Source: Butyricicoccus sp. Marseille-Q5471 (GTDB taxonomy: Bacteria > Bacillota > Clostridia > Oscillospirales > Butyricicoccaceae). From it: 64,000 bases of DNA. Each line of letters starts with the position of its first letter. The stretch's first letter is position 1. The position numbers and the translations under genes are program-made. Location of the stretch: the NCBI RefSeq assembly GCF_951230135.1, contig NZ_CATNVC010000004.1, positions 62,001-126,000 on the forward strand, written 5' to 3'. Under the pieces are notes generated by a model. It was not told the origin of the DNA. It ran no database searches and saw nothing but the letters and a program-made list of their open reading frames with translations. Below are positions 42,098 through 50,938 of this stretch, in pieces.

Positions 42098-43057
42098 TCA
42101 TTCGCCAAGCCGAACGCGCGGGTCCAGCAAAGCGTTGAGTACATCGACCATGAACGAACAAATCAGCATCGCCGCTGCGATAATCAGCGTTGTGATAAGC
42201 ACCACCGGATAATCGCCCGAGGTGATGGCATTGGTCATAGTCAAACCGATGCCGGGATAGGAGAACACGCTTTCAATAACAACCGAGCCGCCCACCAGCA
42301 TCGGAATACGGAACAGTACGATGACCAGTACCGGCTTCATCGCATTGCGGAAGCCGTGCTTGAGGTACACCTTCCACTCGGGGATGCCCTTGGAGCGGGC
42401 GGTCTTGATGTAATCGCTGTTCAGCACATCGAGCGTGGTGTTGCGGGCATAGCGCATCAGCACCGCGACCATGCCGATTGTCAGCGTGAGCACGGGCAGG
42501 AACAAATGCTGCACCGCATCAATAAAGGCACTCGCCGCCCCCGGACTGACGCGGTTGCCTGCCGGGAACCAACCCAGCTGAATAGACAAAATCTGAATCA
42601 GGATAATGCCGACCAAAAACTGCGGCACGGCCTGTCCGAACACGGCCAGCACGCGGCCGACATAGTCAATAATGCCGTTTTGGCGGATGGCCGACAAAAT
42701 ACCGATGCCCACGCCGATGATGGCCGAAAGCAGCAGGCTCCACCCTGCCAGTTCAAAGGTATAGGGCAGGCGCACCGCGATGGTTTCGGCAATGGACGAG
42801 CCATCGAACGAATACCCTAAATCACCTGTGACCACCTTGCCCAGCCAGTGAAAATACTGCACGATAACGGGGTCGTTCAGTCCCAGAGAGTCGCGCAGTG
42901 CCTCCACATTGGCGGCATTGGCCGACAGAACGTCCGGACTGACCATGAAGTTAATCGGATCAACGCCGGTGAGCTGCAGGCCGAAGAATACGATCATGCT
43001 GATGAGCAGCAGCATGGGTATCATCGCCAGAATCTTTTTCAGGATGTACTTTAACAT
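42098..43057 (-). CDS. ABC transporter permease (OppB-like)
   Basis: The 319-residue permease begins MLKYILKKILAMIPMLLLIS, the usual first helix. It carries the large extracytoplasmic loop (DSLGLNDPVIVQYFHWLG), GDLGYSF, the TM core, and an EAA loop KTARSKGIPEWKVYLKHGFRNAM (in parts, about 221-243). The C-terminal NALLDPRVRLGE is the family ending. The ATG has AAGGGAGC upstream. It belongs to the same operon as the sialate genes, consistent with the Opp-type sialic acid importers (SatABCD class). Confidence 0.92.
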   Translation of the reverse strand: MLKYILKKILAMIPMLLLISMIVFFGLQLTGVDPINFMVSPDVLSANAANVEALRDSLGLNDPVIVQYFHWLGKVVTGDLGYSFDGSSIAETIAVRLPYTFELAGWSLLLSAIIGVGIGILSAIRQNGIIDYVGRVLAVFGQAVPQFLVGIILIQILSIQLGWFPAGNRVSPGAASAFIDAVQHLFLPVLTLTIGMVAVLMRYARNTTLDVLNSDYIKTARSKGIPEWKVYLKHGFRNAMKPVLVIVLFRIPMLVGGSVVIESVFSYPGIGLTMTNAITSGDYPVVLITTLIIAAAMLICSFMVDVLNALLDPRVRLGE

Positions 43058-43138
43058 GATACAGCTCCCTTCCAGAGCACGCGAGATTTGGGAAAAAAAG
43101 CGGAGACGCGGAACGCGTCTCCGCCGGTGCCGGATGGG

Positions 43139-44746
43139 TTAAGCCAGTTCCCAGTTGGCAAAATCAAGGTCGCACATATAAAGCGGGTTGCAGAAGGTCA
43201 CGCCTGAGGGCACTTTGACATGGTTGCTGGTGAATACATAAGTACCTACGGTGAACATCGGCACCTTATAAATGTTGTCCTGCTCCAGCTTCTGCAGGCT
43301 GGCCAGCGCGGTCTTGCGTGCACCATCGTCCGTTGCCGCAAGCAGTGCCGCAACCGAGCTGTCAAACGCGGTATCGCCGCCGAACACCTTGCTGAAGAGC
43401 GCATCGCCGCTCATATACTCGGTGTACCATTCGTTGATGGTAAAGGCGCTCTTGCCCTTAAAGCCCATATCATATTCACGGGTGGTGAACAGGTCGGTCG
43501 TGCCGTCGTTCGAGAGGGTTGCTTCCACCTTGAGTCCGATTTGCTCCAGATAATAAACAACCGCGTTAATCAAGTCAATCGAGGTCTGGTCGTTGTTGTA
43601 ATAGCAAATGCGCAGCGTGCGGCTCATATCGTAGCCGGAGGCCTTCAAATCTGCCTTGGCCTGCTCGGGATCGTACTTCCACTAAAAGCCGTTGTTCGCG
43701 CTGTCCGTCATGGGAACGCCGCTGGACAGAATGTTTGCGTTCGGGTACAGGCTTGCAAGTGCTGTGCGGTCAATCGACTCAATCAGTGCCTTGCGCACGA
43801 GCGGATTTTGCATTGCGGTGTTTTCCTTGCCGTCCGCGCCCTTCATATTAAAGAGGAAGTACTTGTAGAACAGCACATCCACCTTGTTTGCGGTATAATT
43901 CGGCATGCCGGAAAGGGTTTCCACCAGATCAGATGCATTGCCGAACACATAATCCGCCTTGCCGGACTGTGCAGCCGTGATATAGTCCGCCACAAAGTAA
44001 ACGGTCACACCCGGAATCTTGGGTGCGGCGCCCTCGTACTGGTCGTTTACCTTGAGCGTGAAATAGTTGCCGGGCTTCAGTTCATCGAGGGTGTACATAC
44101 CCGAGCAAACCGGTGCAGTCCAGAACTTATCCGACTCCATCTTGAGCGGATCGGCATCCTTCAGGCTGTGCTGCGGCAGGATGGCGAACTGTGCCAGCAC
44201 CGCTGCCATGGCGGAATACGGTGTGCTGAGCGTAATCGTAATCGTACCATCCGCAGCCGACAGCTCCTTGATGTTTGCAAAGGCGGTTGCATAGTTGGGG
44301 TTAATCTGCGCGGCGGTCAGCGCGGTTTGAATCGACCAAACCACATCGTCCGCGGTCAGCGCTTCGCCGTCGCTCCACTTTAGGCCGTCCTTCATTTGAA
44401 TGGTGTACACCAGTCCGTCGTCGCTGACTTTGTAGGATTCGGCCAAGTCCGGCTTGACCTCGGCGAGCGTGCTGTCTGCCAGGAAGAGAGATCGGAACAT
44501 CAGGTTGGTGGCAAGCGTTCGGTTGTACCAGGGGGTAGGAATCTTGTCGTCGGTAGACGAGCCGTCGCCGGTAGTAACGGCGAGGTTCAGACTGGTGGCC
44601 GCGGCCGTACTGCCGGCCGTACTATCCGCAGTGCCCGCCCCGGTGTCCGTCGTTTTGCCGCCCGCGCCGCATGCGCTCAGAAGAATTGCTGCAGCCAGCG
44701 AAGCGCTGACGCCCTTTAATAGCTTGCTAAAGGTACTCTTTTTCAT
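43139..44746 (-). pseudogene. ABC transporter substrate-binding lipoprotein interrupted by an in-frame TAG
   Basis: The reading frame encodes a DppA/OppA-family solute-binding protein of about 535 residues, with lipoprotein signal AAAILLSACG (Cys near 24), KPDLAESYKVSDDGLVYTI and DGLKWSDGEALTADDVVWS. It runs to residue 354 (NNGF). A TAG at 43682-43684 then interrupts, and the same frame resumes with WKYDPEQAKADLKASGYD and runs to 43139. No frame change or missing sequence is seen, so one base substitution (for example from CAG, AAG, GAG or TGG) explains it. The truncated product would lack the second lobe. Without this protein the importer should not work unless the codon is suppressed or is a sequence error. 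Confidence 0.85.
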
Positions 44747-44874
44747 GTTTCTTGCTCCTCTCAATTTGTGCATTACCGCCTGCTTTAACAGTTGCCCGCA
44801 AGAGGGGATTCAGGCTTTCTGTTCCTTCGGCTTTCGTTATCAGCATTGTATGCTTTGTGTAAAACTTTTTTAAT

Positions 44875-44904
44875 AGTATAAAAATATGAAAATTTATTTC
44901 ACAA
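44875..44904 (-). promoter_or_regulatory. Promoter of the transporter-nan operon
   Basis: On the minus strand, -35 TTGTGA (44899-44904) and -10 TATACT (44875-44880) lie 18 bases apart, with an AT-rich spacer. Confidence 0.6.
44887..44901. promoter_or_regulatory. Candidate RpiR operator in the nan promoter
   Basis: TGAAA-ATTTA-TTTCA is a perfect inverted repeat lying between the -35 and -10 boxes. A second palindrome CACAAATTGTG (44900-44910) overlaps the -35. Binding here would block the promoter. The divergent RpiR-family gene is the likely regulator. Confidence 0.6.
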
Positions 44905-44947
44905 ATTGTGCAAATGGCTGAATTGCATTTTTTTCACGGCTGACGTC

Positions 44948-44976
44948 TTGTAAGCCGCTCCATTTTCGGCTACACT
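44948..44976 (+). promoter_or_regulatory. Promoter of the rpiR-yhcH pair
   Basis: -35 TTGTAA (44948-44953) and -10 TACACT (44971-44976) have a 17-base spacer, 30 bases before the start codon. Confidence 0.55.
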
Positions 44977-45005
44977 GATGGCAGACTGATAAAGGCGGTG
45001 ATTCT

Positions 45006-45893
45006 ATGCCAGAGCCAACCAAGGACGTGTTTTCCCGTATCATTGACGCATACTGCACACTTTCCCGCTCGGAAACCTCGCTGGCCGACTATGTACTGCA
45101 CCATAAATACCAAATCGCGCAGTCGTCCGTATCCGAACTGGCCACAGCCTGCGGGGTGAGCATTGCCACAGTGACGCGGTTTTGTCGTTCCATCGGCTGC
45201 GGCAGCTTCCGCAATTTCAAATATGAGGCCGCACAGGCCACCTTCTCCGATGCAAACAAGCCTGCCGAGGAGGACATTGACCTCTACGGGGAAATTGCGC
45301 CCGATGACAGCATTGAGCAAAAGAGTATGAAGCTTTACAACGTCGGCAAGCAGGCGCTTTCCCAAACGCTGGATCAACTGGACTATCCGCGCATTGATCA
45401 GGCGGTTGCGCTGCTCGGTCAGGCGCGCAACATTTACTGTTTTGGGCAGGGCAACTCCTCGATTGTAGCAATGGATGCGTGGGGGCGGTTTGCTTCGATT
45501 GCGCCCAACTTCCACTGGGTGCCGGATTCGCATTTGCAGGCAGACACCGCCGCCATTCTCGGAAAAGACGATGTTGTGCTGTATTTCTCCTTTTCCGGCA
45601 TGACGCGCGAGCTGTCCGAGGTGGGACAGCTGCTGCAAAAAACCGAAGCCAAGCTGATTCTTGTGACGCGCTTCCCGACCTCACCCGGCGCGGCTTATGC
45701 AGACATTCTGCTCATCTGCGGCGCGGACGAGAGCACCCGTCAACAAGGGTCGATTGCGGCAAAAATCAGCCAGCTTTTTCTGATTGATATTCTTTATAAC
45801 GAATACTGTGCCCGCCGCCTCGACTACACGAATGAGAACCGGCAAAAGGCGCTCGCCGCCACCAAGGCAATGATGATTGGCAAAAAAGATTGA
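45006..45893 (+). CDS. MurR/RpiR family regulator of sialate use
   Basis: The 295-residue protein has an N-terminal RpiR helix-turn-helix domain (about 5-80: SSVSELATACGVSIATVTRFCRSIGC) and a C-terminal SIS sugar-phosphate-binding domain (about 125-255: ARNIYCFGQGNSSIVAMD, KDDVVLYFSFSGMTREL). Family members repress amino-sugar operons and respond to phosphosugars; for nan systems the ligand is often ManNAc-6-phosphate or GlcN-6-phosphate. It is divergent from the operon it most likely controls. The ATG has AAAGGCGGTGA upstream. Confidence 0.9.
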   Translation: MPEPTKDVFSRIIDAYCTLSRSETSLADYVLHHKYQIAQSSVSELATACGVSIATVTRFCRSIGCGSFRNFKYEAAQATFSDANKPAEEDIDLYGEIAPDDSIEQKSMKLYNVGKQALSQTLDQLDYPRIDQAVALLGQARNIYCFGQGNSSIVAMDAWGRFASIAPNFHWVPDSHLQADTAAILGKDDVVLYFSFSGMTRELSEVGQLLQKTEAKLILVTRFPTSPGAAYADILLICGADESTRQQGSIAAKISQLFLIDILYNEYCARRLDYTNENRQKALAATKAMMIGKKD

Positions 45894-45920
45894 TTTTTTG
45901 ACAGAAAGGGATAACGCAGC

Positions 45921-46373
45921 ATGATTTATGACAAACTTTCAAACCTTGCGCATTACATCGGCCTTTCCCCCGCGCTCGACCGTACGATTGCGTATCTGAC
46001 CCGCACGGATTTGTCCGCATTGCCCCACGGCCGCACCGAAATCGACGGCGACACGGTTTATCTCAACCATTTTGGCTATGAAACCTCAGAAAAGCAGGCT
46101 GACTCGCTGTTTGAAGCACACGAAGCTTACCTCGACCTGCACATCGTGCTCTCCGGTCGCGAACGCATGGCGGTCACCGCGGTGGAGAAATTGTCCCATG
46201 CGGAGGATCGCCTCGCTGAGGACGCCGTCATGTACACCGGCGAAGCCGATTACGCGCTGCCGCTTGCACCGGGCCAGTTTGCGCTGGTCGCACCCGGCGA
46301 GGGACATCTGCCCCATCTCGTACTGGATGTCTCCTGCGCTGTGGACAAGTTGGTCTGCAAAATTCACATCTAA
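45921..46373 (+). CDS. YhcH/YjgK/YiaL family protein, probable sialate anomerase
   Basis: This 150-residue protein of the DUF386 family has a cupin-like beta-sandwich with a metal site. Visible motifs are HYIGLSPALDRTIAYL, FEAHEAYLDLHIVLSGRE (about 66-83, His ligands) and PGEGHLPHLVLD (about 123-134). Family members in nan operons (NanQ, YhcH) speed anomer conversion of N-acetylneuraminate so that the lyase receives its substrate. Its position behind the regulator agrees. The ribosome site GAAAGGGATAA lies 28 bases after the rpiR stop. Confidence 0.88.
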   Translation: MIYDKLSNLAHYIGLSPALDRTIAYLTRTDLSALPHGRTEIDGDTVYLNHFGYETSEKQADSLFEAHEAYLDLHIVLSGRERMAVTAVEKLSHAEDRLAEDAVMYTGEADYALPLAPGQFALVAPGEGHLPHLVLDVSCAVDKLVCKIHI

Positions 46374-46376
46374 ACA

Positions 46377-46426
46377 AAATGCTCCGCCCCCTGCGCAAAA
46401 AAACGCAGTGGACGGAGCATTTTTTA
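46377..46426 (+). terminator. Bidirectional terminator between yhcH and the MATE gene
   Basis: AAATGCTCCG..CCCTGCG pairs with CGCAG..CGGAGCATTT around a run of A, followed by TTTTT on the plus strand. It overlaps the MATE stop codon on the other strand. Confidence 0.8.
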
Positions 46427-47821
46427 TGTCCGAACATCCCTTTCAGTTGGTGCAGTCACGGAAACAGGCTGCTGTTTGTGCTCTCTGCGCCGCAGAACCA
46501 TCCAATACGCCACCAGTGCGACCCCGACCAGCACCCAGCTAATCGGGTAGGACAGGTAGACCCACGCAACCCCGACCTTGCTTGTATCCATCAGCTCTAC
46601 CCAAATCAGGCGAAACACGCAGGTGCCCAGCAGGTTAATCACGACCGGCACCAATGGGATGCCGTAGCCGCGAATCGCACCGACAAACACGTCGGCCACG
46701 CCGAAGATGGTGTAGCAGGTGGCCACCGTCCACAGCCTCTCCACACCCGCCTGAATAATTGCGGGATCGCCGTTGTAGATGCCGATGAGCTGCGGCGCGA
46801 ACAGCACGGCAAGCGCACTCTGCGCCACACCCAGTACAACGGTGCACAGCACGCAGGTGCGCAGAATACGGCCGACACGGTCATACTGTCCCGCGCCGAT
46901 ATTCTGGCTGATAAAGGTCTGACCGGCCTGATGGAAGGAGTTCATCGAGAAATACAGAAAGTTCTCAATGCTCGCCGCCGCACTGCAACCCGCCATCACA
47001 ATGCTGCCATAGGAATTGATTGCGCCCTGAATCGCCACATTGGACAGACTGAACAGCGTGGCCTGCACCCCGGCCGGAATGCCGATGCGCGCCATATCAA
47101 TCAGGCTTCTTTTGTCAAATGCCAGCCAGCGCCAACAGAAGTGCAGCTCATCCGGCGTATCGGTCAGGCAGCGCAGAATCAGCGCGGCGCTCAGTGCCTG
47201 ACTGATGACGGTAGCCCAGCCTACGCCGGCCACATCCAGCCGCAGCGCAATGACAAAAAACAGGTTGAGCACCAGATTGACCGCTCCGCTGAGCAGCAAA
47301 AACACCAGCGGGCGGCGGGTGTCGCCCTTGGCGCGCAGCGCAGCCGCACCGTAATTGTACACAGCCGCAAACGGCGTGCCGACAAAATAAATCCGCATGT
47401 ATAAAAAGGCAAGCGGACGCACATCGTCCGGCACGCCCATGCTGTCGAGCGCCCAGCCCGACGCAGCAATGCCAATCAGCGCAAGCACCGTGCCGCCCGC
47501 CATCGCCACCGCCATCGCGGTGTGCAGCGCGCGGGAGATTTCCTTCTCCTGCCCGCTCAGTCCCAGATAGCGGGCAATCAGCACATTGACGCCGACCGAC
47601 AGTCCGACGAGCAGCTGAATGAAGAGGTTAATCAGGCTCACCGTGCTGCCCACGGCGGCCAGCGCCGTGTTGCCCGCAAAGCGGCCGACCACAACGATAT
47701 CCGCCGCGTTGAACAGCAGCTGCAGAATGTTGGACGCCATGAGCGGCAGACTGAACAGCAAAATCTTGCCGAGCAGCGGGCCGTGAGTCATGTCAATCGT
47801 CATTTGCTTTCTCACAGGCAT
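46424..47821 (-). CDS. MATE family efflux transporter
   Basis: The 465-residue protein has 12 membrane helices and two pseudo-symmetric halves. It begins TIDMTHGPLLGKILLFSLPLM, with NAADIVVVGRFAGNTALAAVGS and IARYLGLSGQEKEISRALH in the first half and QNIGAGQYDRVGRILRTC in the second, all MATE/DinF-type patterns. It would export cationic drugs or metabolites using Na+ or H+. It is 69 bases downstream of the DUF4125 gene on the same strand and may be the last gene of that cluster. The ATG 47821 has GGGAGA upstream. Confidence 0.9.
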   Translation of the reverse strand: MPVRKQMTIDMTHGPLLGKILLFSLPLMASNILQLLFNAADIVVVGRFAGNTALAAVGSTVSLINLFIQLLVGLSVGVNVLIARYLGLSGQEKEISRALHTAMAVAMAGGTVLALIGIAASGWALDSMGVPDDVRPLAFLYMRIYFVGTPFAAVYNYGAAALRAKGDTRRPLVFLLLSGAVNLVLNLFFVIALRLDVAGVGWATVISQALSAALILRCLTDTPDELHFCWRWLAFDKRSLIDMARIGIPAGVQATLFSLSNVAIQGAINSYGSIVMAGCSAAASIENFLYFSMNSFHQAGQTFISQNIGAGQYDRVGRILRTCVLCTVVLGVAQSALAVLFAPQLIGIYNGDPAIIQAGVERLWTVATCYTIFGVADVFVGAIRGYGIPLVPVVINLLGTCVFRLIWVELMDTSKVGVAWVYLSYPISWVLVGVALVAYWMVLRRREHKQQPVSVTAPTERDVRT

Positions 47822-47890
47822 CGTTCTCCCAATTCGGTATCAAAACAAATTTTTTAGCAGACGGGCAAAGCGCCGCGGCAATCGGCAGCG

Positions 47891-48502
47891 TCAGTGCGCC
47901 GCAAGCGCGGATTCCGCCGCCGCAAGCGATGGATAACCGTACTGCGCCGTCATATTTTCCAGAATGCGCGCGCCAAGACTCTGATTTTCACGCTGCAGCT
48001 GTGCAACATAGGCCGCGTAGTGCTCCAATGTTTGGCGCGAGTAGGTTTGCAGCTCGCCCCAGAGATAGGTTTCAAACGAAGTGACCGCTGCGCTGTCCGA
48101 CGTGCGCCGAATCGGTCTGCCCTGTCCGGTCAGGCGGGGATACCGCGCGGCCAATTCCTCCTGCCACATCACATGCGCCGCGCAAATGCCGTCAATCAAG
48201 CGATCCTTTTCCGCCTCGTGCGGCGGCAGCGCACTTTTGAGTGCTTCATATTCCGCCGGATGGGTGTGCGCCATCATGTAGGCGTATTTTTCGCTCAGCA
48301 GACTGCGCCCCTCGAGGGACGCGTCCAGCAGGTCACCGTAATAGCTGTCGCGCATCGCCGGACTCCACGCCGCAAGCTGACTTGACCGCATGATGAAAAA
48401 CGTTTTCTGATCCTGCTGGCAGTGCGCCTCACCGCCGATGTTGCGCACCTTGCCGAACAACGCCCACTCGGCCGCGACAATCTGTTCCACGCTTTGAGTC
48501 AT
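47891..48502 (-). CDS. DUF4125 family protein
   Basis: The 203-residue protein matches DUF4125: AAEWALFGKVRNIGGEAHCQQDQKTFFIMRSSQLAAW (given here as the family block, residues 10-46, with key residues EW, GG, C, F and W). An alpha-helical middle (YAYMMAHTHPAEYEAL) and a conserved end, QTLEHYAAYVAQLQRE...ENMTAQYGYPSL, follow. No catalytic motif is recognised. Its start overlaps the cupin stop by four bases, and it belongs to the TPR-DUF4037-cupin-DUF4125 unit. Confidence 0.85.
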   Translation of the reverse strand: MTQSVEQIVAAEWALFGKVRNIGGEAHCQQDQKTFFIMRSSQLAAWSPAMRDSYYGDLLDASLEGRSLLSEKYAYMMAHTHPAEYEALKSALPPHEAEKDRLIDGICAAHVMWQEELAARYPRLTGQGRPIRRTSDSAAVTSFETYLWGELQTYSRQTLEHYAAYVAQLQRENQSLGARILENMTAQYGYPSLAAAESALAAH

Positions 48503-48834
48503 TTCACAAAATCCTCCCGCATCGGGGTGAAAACATCAAGCACCACACCCGTTTCGGACAGGGCGCACAGACCGTGCGGCACGTCCGCCTCTACATATAC
48601 GCACTCGCCGCCGCGCAGCACACGTTTTTCGCCGTCGACCTCGGCCTCAAATTCGCCCTCGATGATGTAGCTGCACTGGCGGTGCGGATGGGTGTGCACC
48701 GCGCCCTTCATTCCCTTTTTCCACCGCAGCTCCACCACCATCAGGTCGTCCAGATGCCCCTTTACCGTGCGCACCACGCCGTTCGGCAGCGTTTCGGGGA
48801 CAAACGCTGCGGCAGTGATAAATGTTCCTTTCAT
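48499..48834 (-). CDS. Small cupin-domain protein
   Basis: This single-domain cupin has 111 residues. Motif 1 is GAVHTHPHRQCSYIIEGEFE (about 44-63; His-x-His-x4-Glu type metal ligands) and motif 2 is VEADVPHGLCAL (about 81-92). Such proteins bind a metal and act as isomerases, sensors or sugar-binding proteins. ATG 48834 lies five bases after the DUF4037 stop with GGAGG in the end of that gene, so translation is coupled. The specific activity is unknown. Confidence 0.85.
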   Translation of the reverse strand: MKGTFITAAAFVPETLPNGVVRTVKGHLDDLMVVELRWKKGMKGAVHTHPHRQCSYIIEGEFEAEVDGEKRVLRGGECVYVEADVPHGLCALSETGVVLDVFTPMREDFVK

Positions 48835-48839
48835 ATCGC

Positions 48840-49757
48840 TTACTCCTCCATAAAATGTGCCTGCCGCAGCGCATCGTCCTTGATACGCGCTGTCAGCTCG
48901 GCGCAATGCGCCTGCAAAAAAGTTTCGCCGCTGCCGCTCAGTCCCTGCCGCCGCAGCTCGGCGGCGCACAGCAGACAGATCCGCTCAATCCCCTCCTGCA
49001 TCGGCACCTCCCCGCGGCACAGTTCCTCCAGCAGGCCGGATACACGAGGCAGTACAGGCAGCTCCCGCAGACCCCGATGCATCCATTTGTAAAACGGCGC
49101 ATAGCGACGGTTGAGCAGATAAACCATCGACATCGCCGCGCGCAGAAACTCGGCAAGCGCCAGTTTTGCCGCAACCGCCTCGCCGCGCAGCACGCAGCGC
49201 GGATAGTTGTACTGTCCGGCCTGTGCCATGACGGCTGCGCGGGCGGCCAGCTTTTTCAGGCGGACGTCCTCCGGATAAAACGCCAGCAGACGCTGCCGCA
49301 CGGCGGTGAACTGCCCCACAGGGTCGGCAAAAACCTCACCGTTCGTCGCGGTCGCAAGAAATGCTTCGGGCGCACGCCGCCATTCGGACAGCGTGTGCGG
49401 CCCATCGGGTGCACCCGTGTACCGCGAAAACCACTGCTGCCTGCACAGACAGCCGATACGCCCCCCGCTCAGTGTACCGCTCTGCCGCGGCGGGCGGCCA
49501 TCCAGTCCGGGCAGGGCAGCATAAACCGCCTGCACCCGCTCGCCGTGCGCCCGCCAGTCCTCCTGCTCCAGCCAGATGCAGAAGGCAGGGCCCCAGTCAT
49601 GGTCGTGCGAAAGCCGATCGTCGAACCCGAAGCACTCCGACCCCTCGCCTGCCAGACCAAAAGCCATGCGCGGCACAAGGTCGGGCAGTGCACGCACAAA
49701 CGCCGGTCGGCCGACTTCCTCATAATACCGCCGCGCCAGTGCCGAACCGCCGCTCAC
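48840..49757 (-). CDS. DUF4037 domain protein (nucleotidyltransferase-like)
   Basis: The 305-residue protein shows the DUF4037 pattern GLAGEGSECFGFDDRLSHDHDWG (about 34-56; G-S-E, F-D-D, S-x-DHD) and DGPHTLSEWRRAPEAF. The GSE...DD..SHDHD layout resembles the GS-x(n)-D-x-D of nucleotidyltransferases, so it could transfer a nucleotide to a protein or small molecule. It starts at a GTG overlapping the TPR stop (GTGA). Homologues are often beside TPR and DUF4125 genes. The substrate is unknown. Confidence 0.82.
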   Translation of the reverse strand: MSGGSALARRYYEEVGRPAFVRALPDLVPRMAFGLAGEGSECFGFDDRLSHDHDWGPAFCIWLEQEDWRAHGERVQAVYAALPGLDGRPPRQSGTLSGGRIGCLCRQQWFSRYTGAPDGPHTLSEWRRAPEAFLATATNGEVFADPVGQFTAVRQRLLAFYPEDVRLKKLAARAAVMAQAGQYNYPRCVLRGEAVAAKLALAEFLRAAMSMVYLLNRRYAPFYKWMHRGLRELPVLPRVSGLLEELCRGEVPMQEGIERICLLCAAELRRQGLSGSGETFLQAHCAELTARIKDDALRQAHFMEE

Positions 49758-50686
49758 GCGAGATTGGCGCGCAGACGGCGCAAATCGTCGGCTGCGGCGC
49801 GCGTGCGCTCATGTTCCGAGCCGAGCAGGCGCTCAAATACCTCATATGCCTTTTGCAGTGCGGCATCCGCATCCTTCTGACGGCCAAGCTGCTGATATGC
49901 CCAACACATGTTGCGGCAGGTGATTGCGTATTCGATGTTCTCGCCGAAAAATCGCTTGGTATACTGCCCCGACCGACGGTAAAGCTGAATCGCGCGCTCG
50001 TACTCGCCCTCGGTGTACAAAAATCCGGCAAGGCTGTTGAGTCCGGCGGCATAGTGAACATTTTCCTCGTCCGCACACTTCTCAAACTGCTGCAACGCAC
50101 AGTTGAGCGACTGCATCGCGCGTTTTTTGTCGCCCGCCGCCTCATACAGCGCGGTCAGGTTGTTGTAGGTCACGGCAAGCTCCTGCGTGCAGCGGGGGTA
50201 TCGCTCAATCAGCGCACATGCACGCTCCAGGCAGTCGATTGCCGGGGCGAGCTGCCGCGTTTCCCGATAGGCAAGCGACAGATTGTTCAGTAGGCTCGCG
50301 TAAGCACAGCTTTCCGTTTCGCCCTGCTGCTCGTAGATTGCGAGCGCCTGCCGAAACAGGGCGATGGCCTCCTCATACTGACACATCAGCCGCTGCGTGC
50401 CCGCCATATTGTTGAGGATGGTGGCGTACTGCACGCAGTCCTCGCCGAGCGTCTCGGCCGCGGCGGCACGCGCCTGCGCAAACGCCGCAAGCGACTGGGC
50501 ATAGCGTCCCTCCCCACGGTAAAAGCCGCCCAATTCGTTGCAGACGGCGATGAGCATTTCCGCGTCTGCCCCGTCCCCCTCCGCCTCTTTTCTGTATTCC
50601 AGCAGCAAACGCTCGACCTCATCGCGACTGCCCTGCGTGTAGCAGCAGTCCAACGCTTCGTAGAAATCTTCCATTCTGTTCCGCAC
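49754..50686 (-). CDS. Tetratricopeptide repeat protein
   Basis: The 310-residue protein has about six TPR units, for example YAQSLAAFAQARAAAAETLG, YEEAIALFRQALAIYEQQGE, LAPAIDCLERACALIERYP and YERAIQLYRRSGQYTKRFFG (N-to-C order). It lacks other domains and probably scaffolds its neighbours or binds a peptide. I chose the GTG at 50684-50686 because AGGAG lies eight bases ahead; the first downstream ATG is 9 bases further. It is the first gene of the cluster DUF4037-cupin-DUF4125-MATE. The promoter was not identified. Confidence 0.88.
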   Translation of the reverse strand: MRNRMEDFYEALDCCYTQGSRDEVERLLLEYRKEAEGDGADAEMLIAVCNELGGFYRGEGRYAQSLAAFAQARAAAAETLGEDCVQYATILNNMAGTQRLMCQYEEAIALFRQALAIYEQQGETESCAYASLLNNLSLAYRETRQLAPAIDCLERACALIERYPRCTQELAVTYNNLTALYEAAGDKKRAMQSLNCALQQFEKCADEENVHYAAGLNSLAGFLYTEGEYERAIQLYRRSGQYTKRFFGENIEYAITCRNMCWAYQQLGRQKDADAALQKAYEVFERLLGSEHERTRAAADDLRRLRANLA

Positions 50687-50863
50687 GGTCTCATCTCCTG
50701 TCTCAGGCTGCACCTATCCCAATTTTGTATCAGTATAGAAGATTCGCCGCCGAGAAGGTGTGCCTGCTCTCACACAAATTTTGCATTTTACCGTAAATCA
50801 CACGTCCGCACACGGTTGTCTTTGGTGCAAATATGGATTTTGCGCCGCACGCCCGGCAATCGC

Positions 50864-50892
50864 TTGACAGAGTGCGTCGCCCGTCGTATCAT
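50864..50892 (+). promoter_or_regulatory. Promoter of the marR-MATE operon
   Basis: -35 TTGACA (50864-50869), a 17-base spacer and -10 TATCAT (50887-50892). The predicted start is near 50899, inside the operator. Confidence 0.8.
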
Positions 50893-50894
50893 TG

Positions 50895-50908
50895 GTCTTA
50901 ATTAAGAC
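50895..50908. promoter_or_regulatory. MarR-type operator palindrome
   Basis: GTCTTAATTAAGAC is a perfect 14-base palindrome just downstream of the -10 box, 30 bases before marR. It is placed to allow autorepression. Confidence 0.75.
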
Positions 50909-50938
50909 TATTGTAGGACTGAAAGGACGAAACCCACT

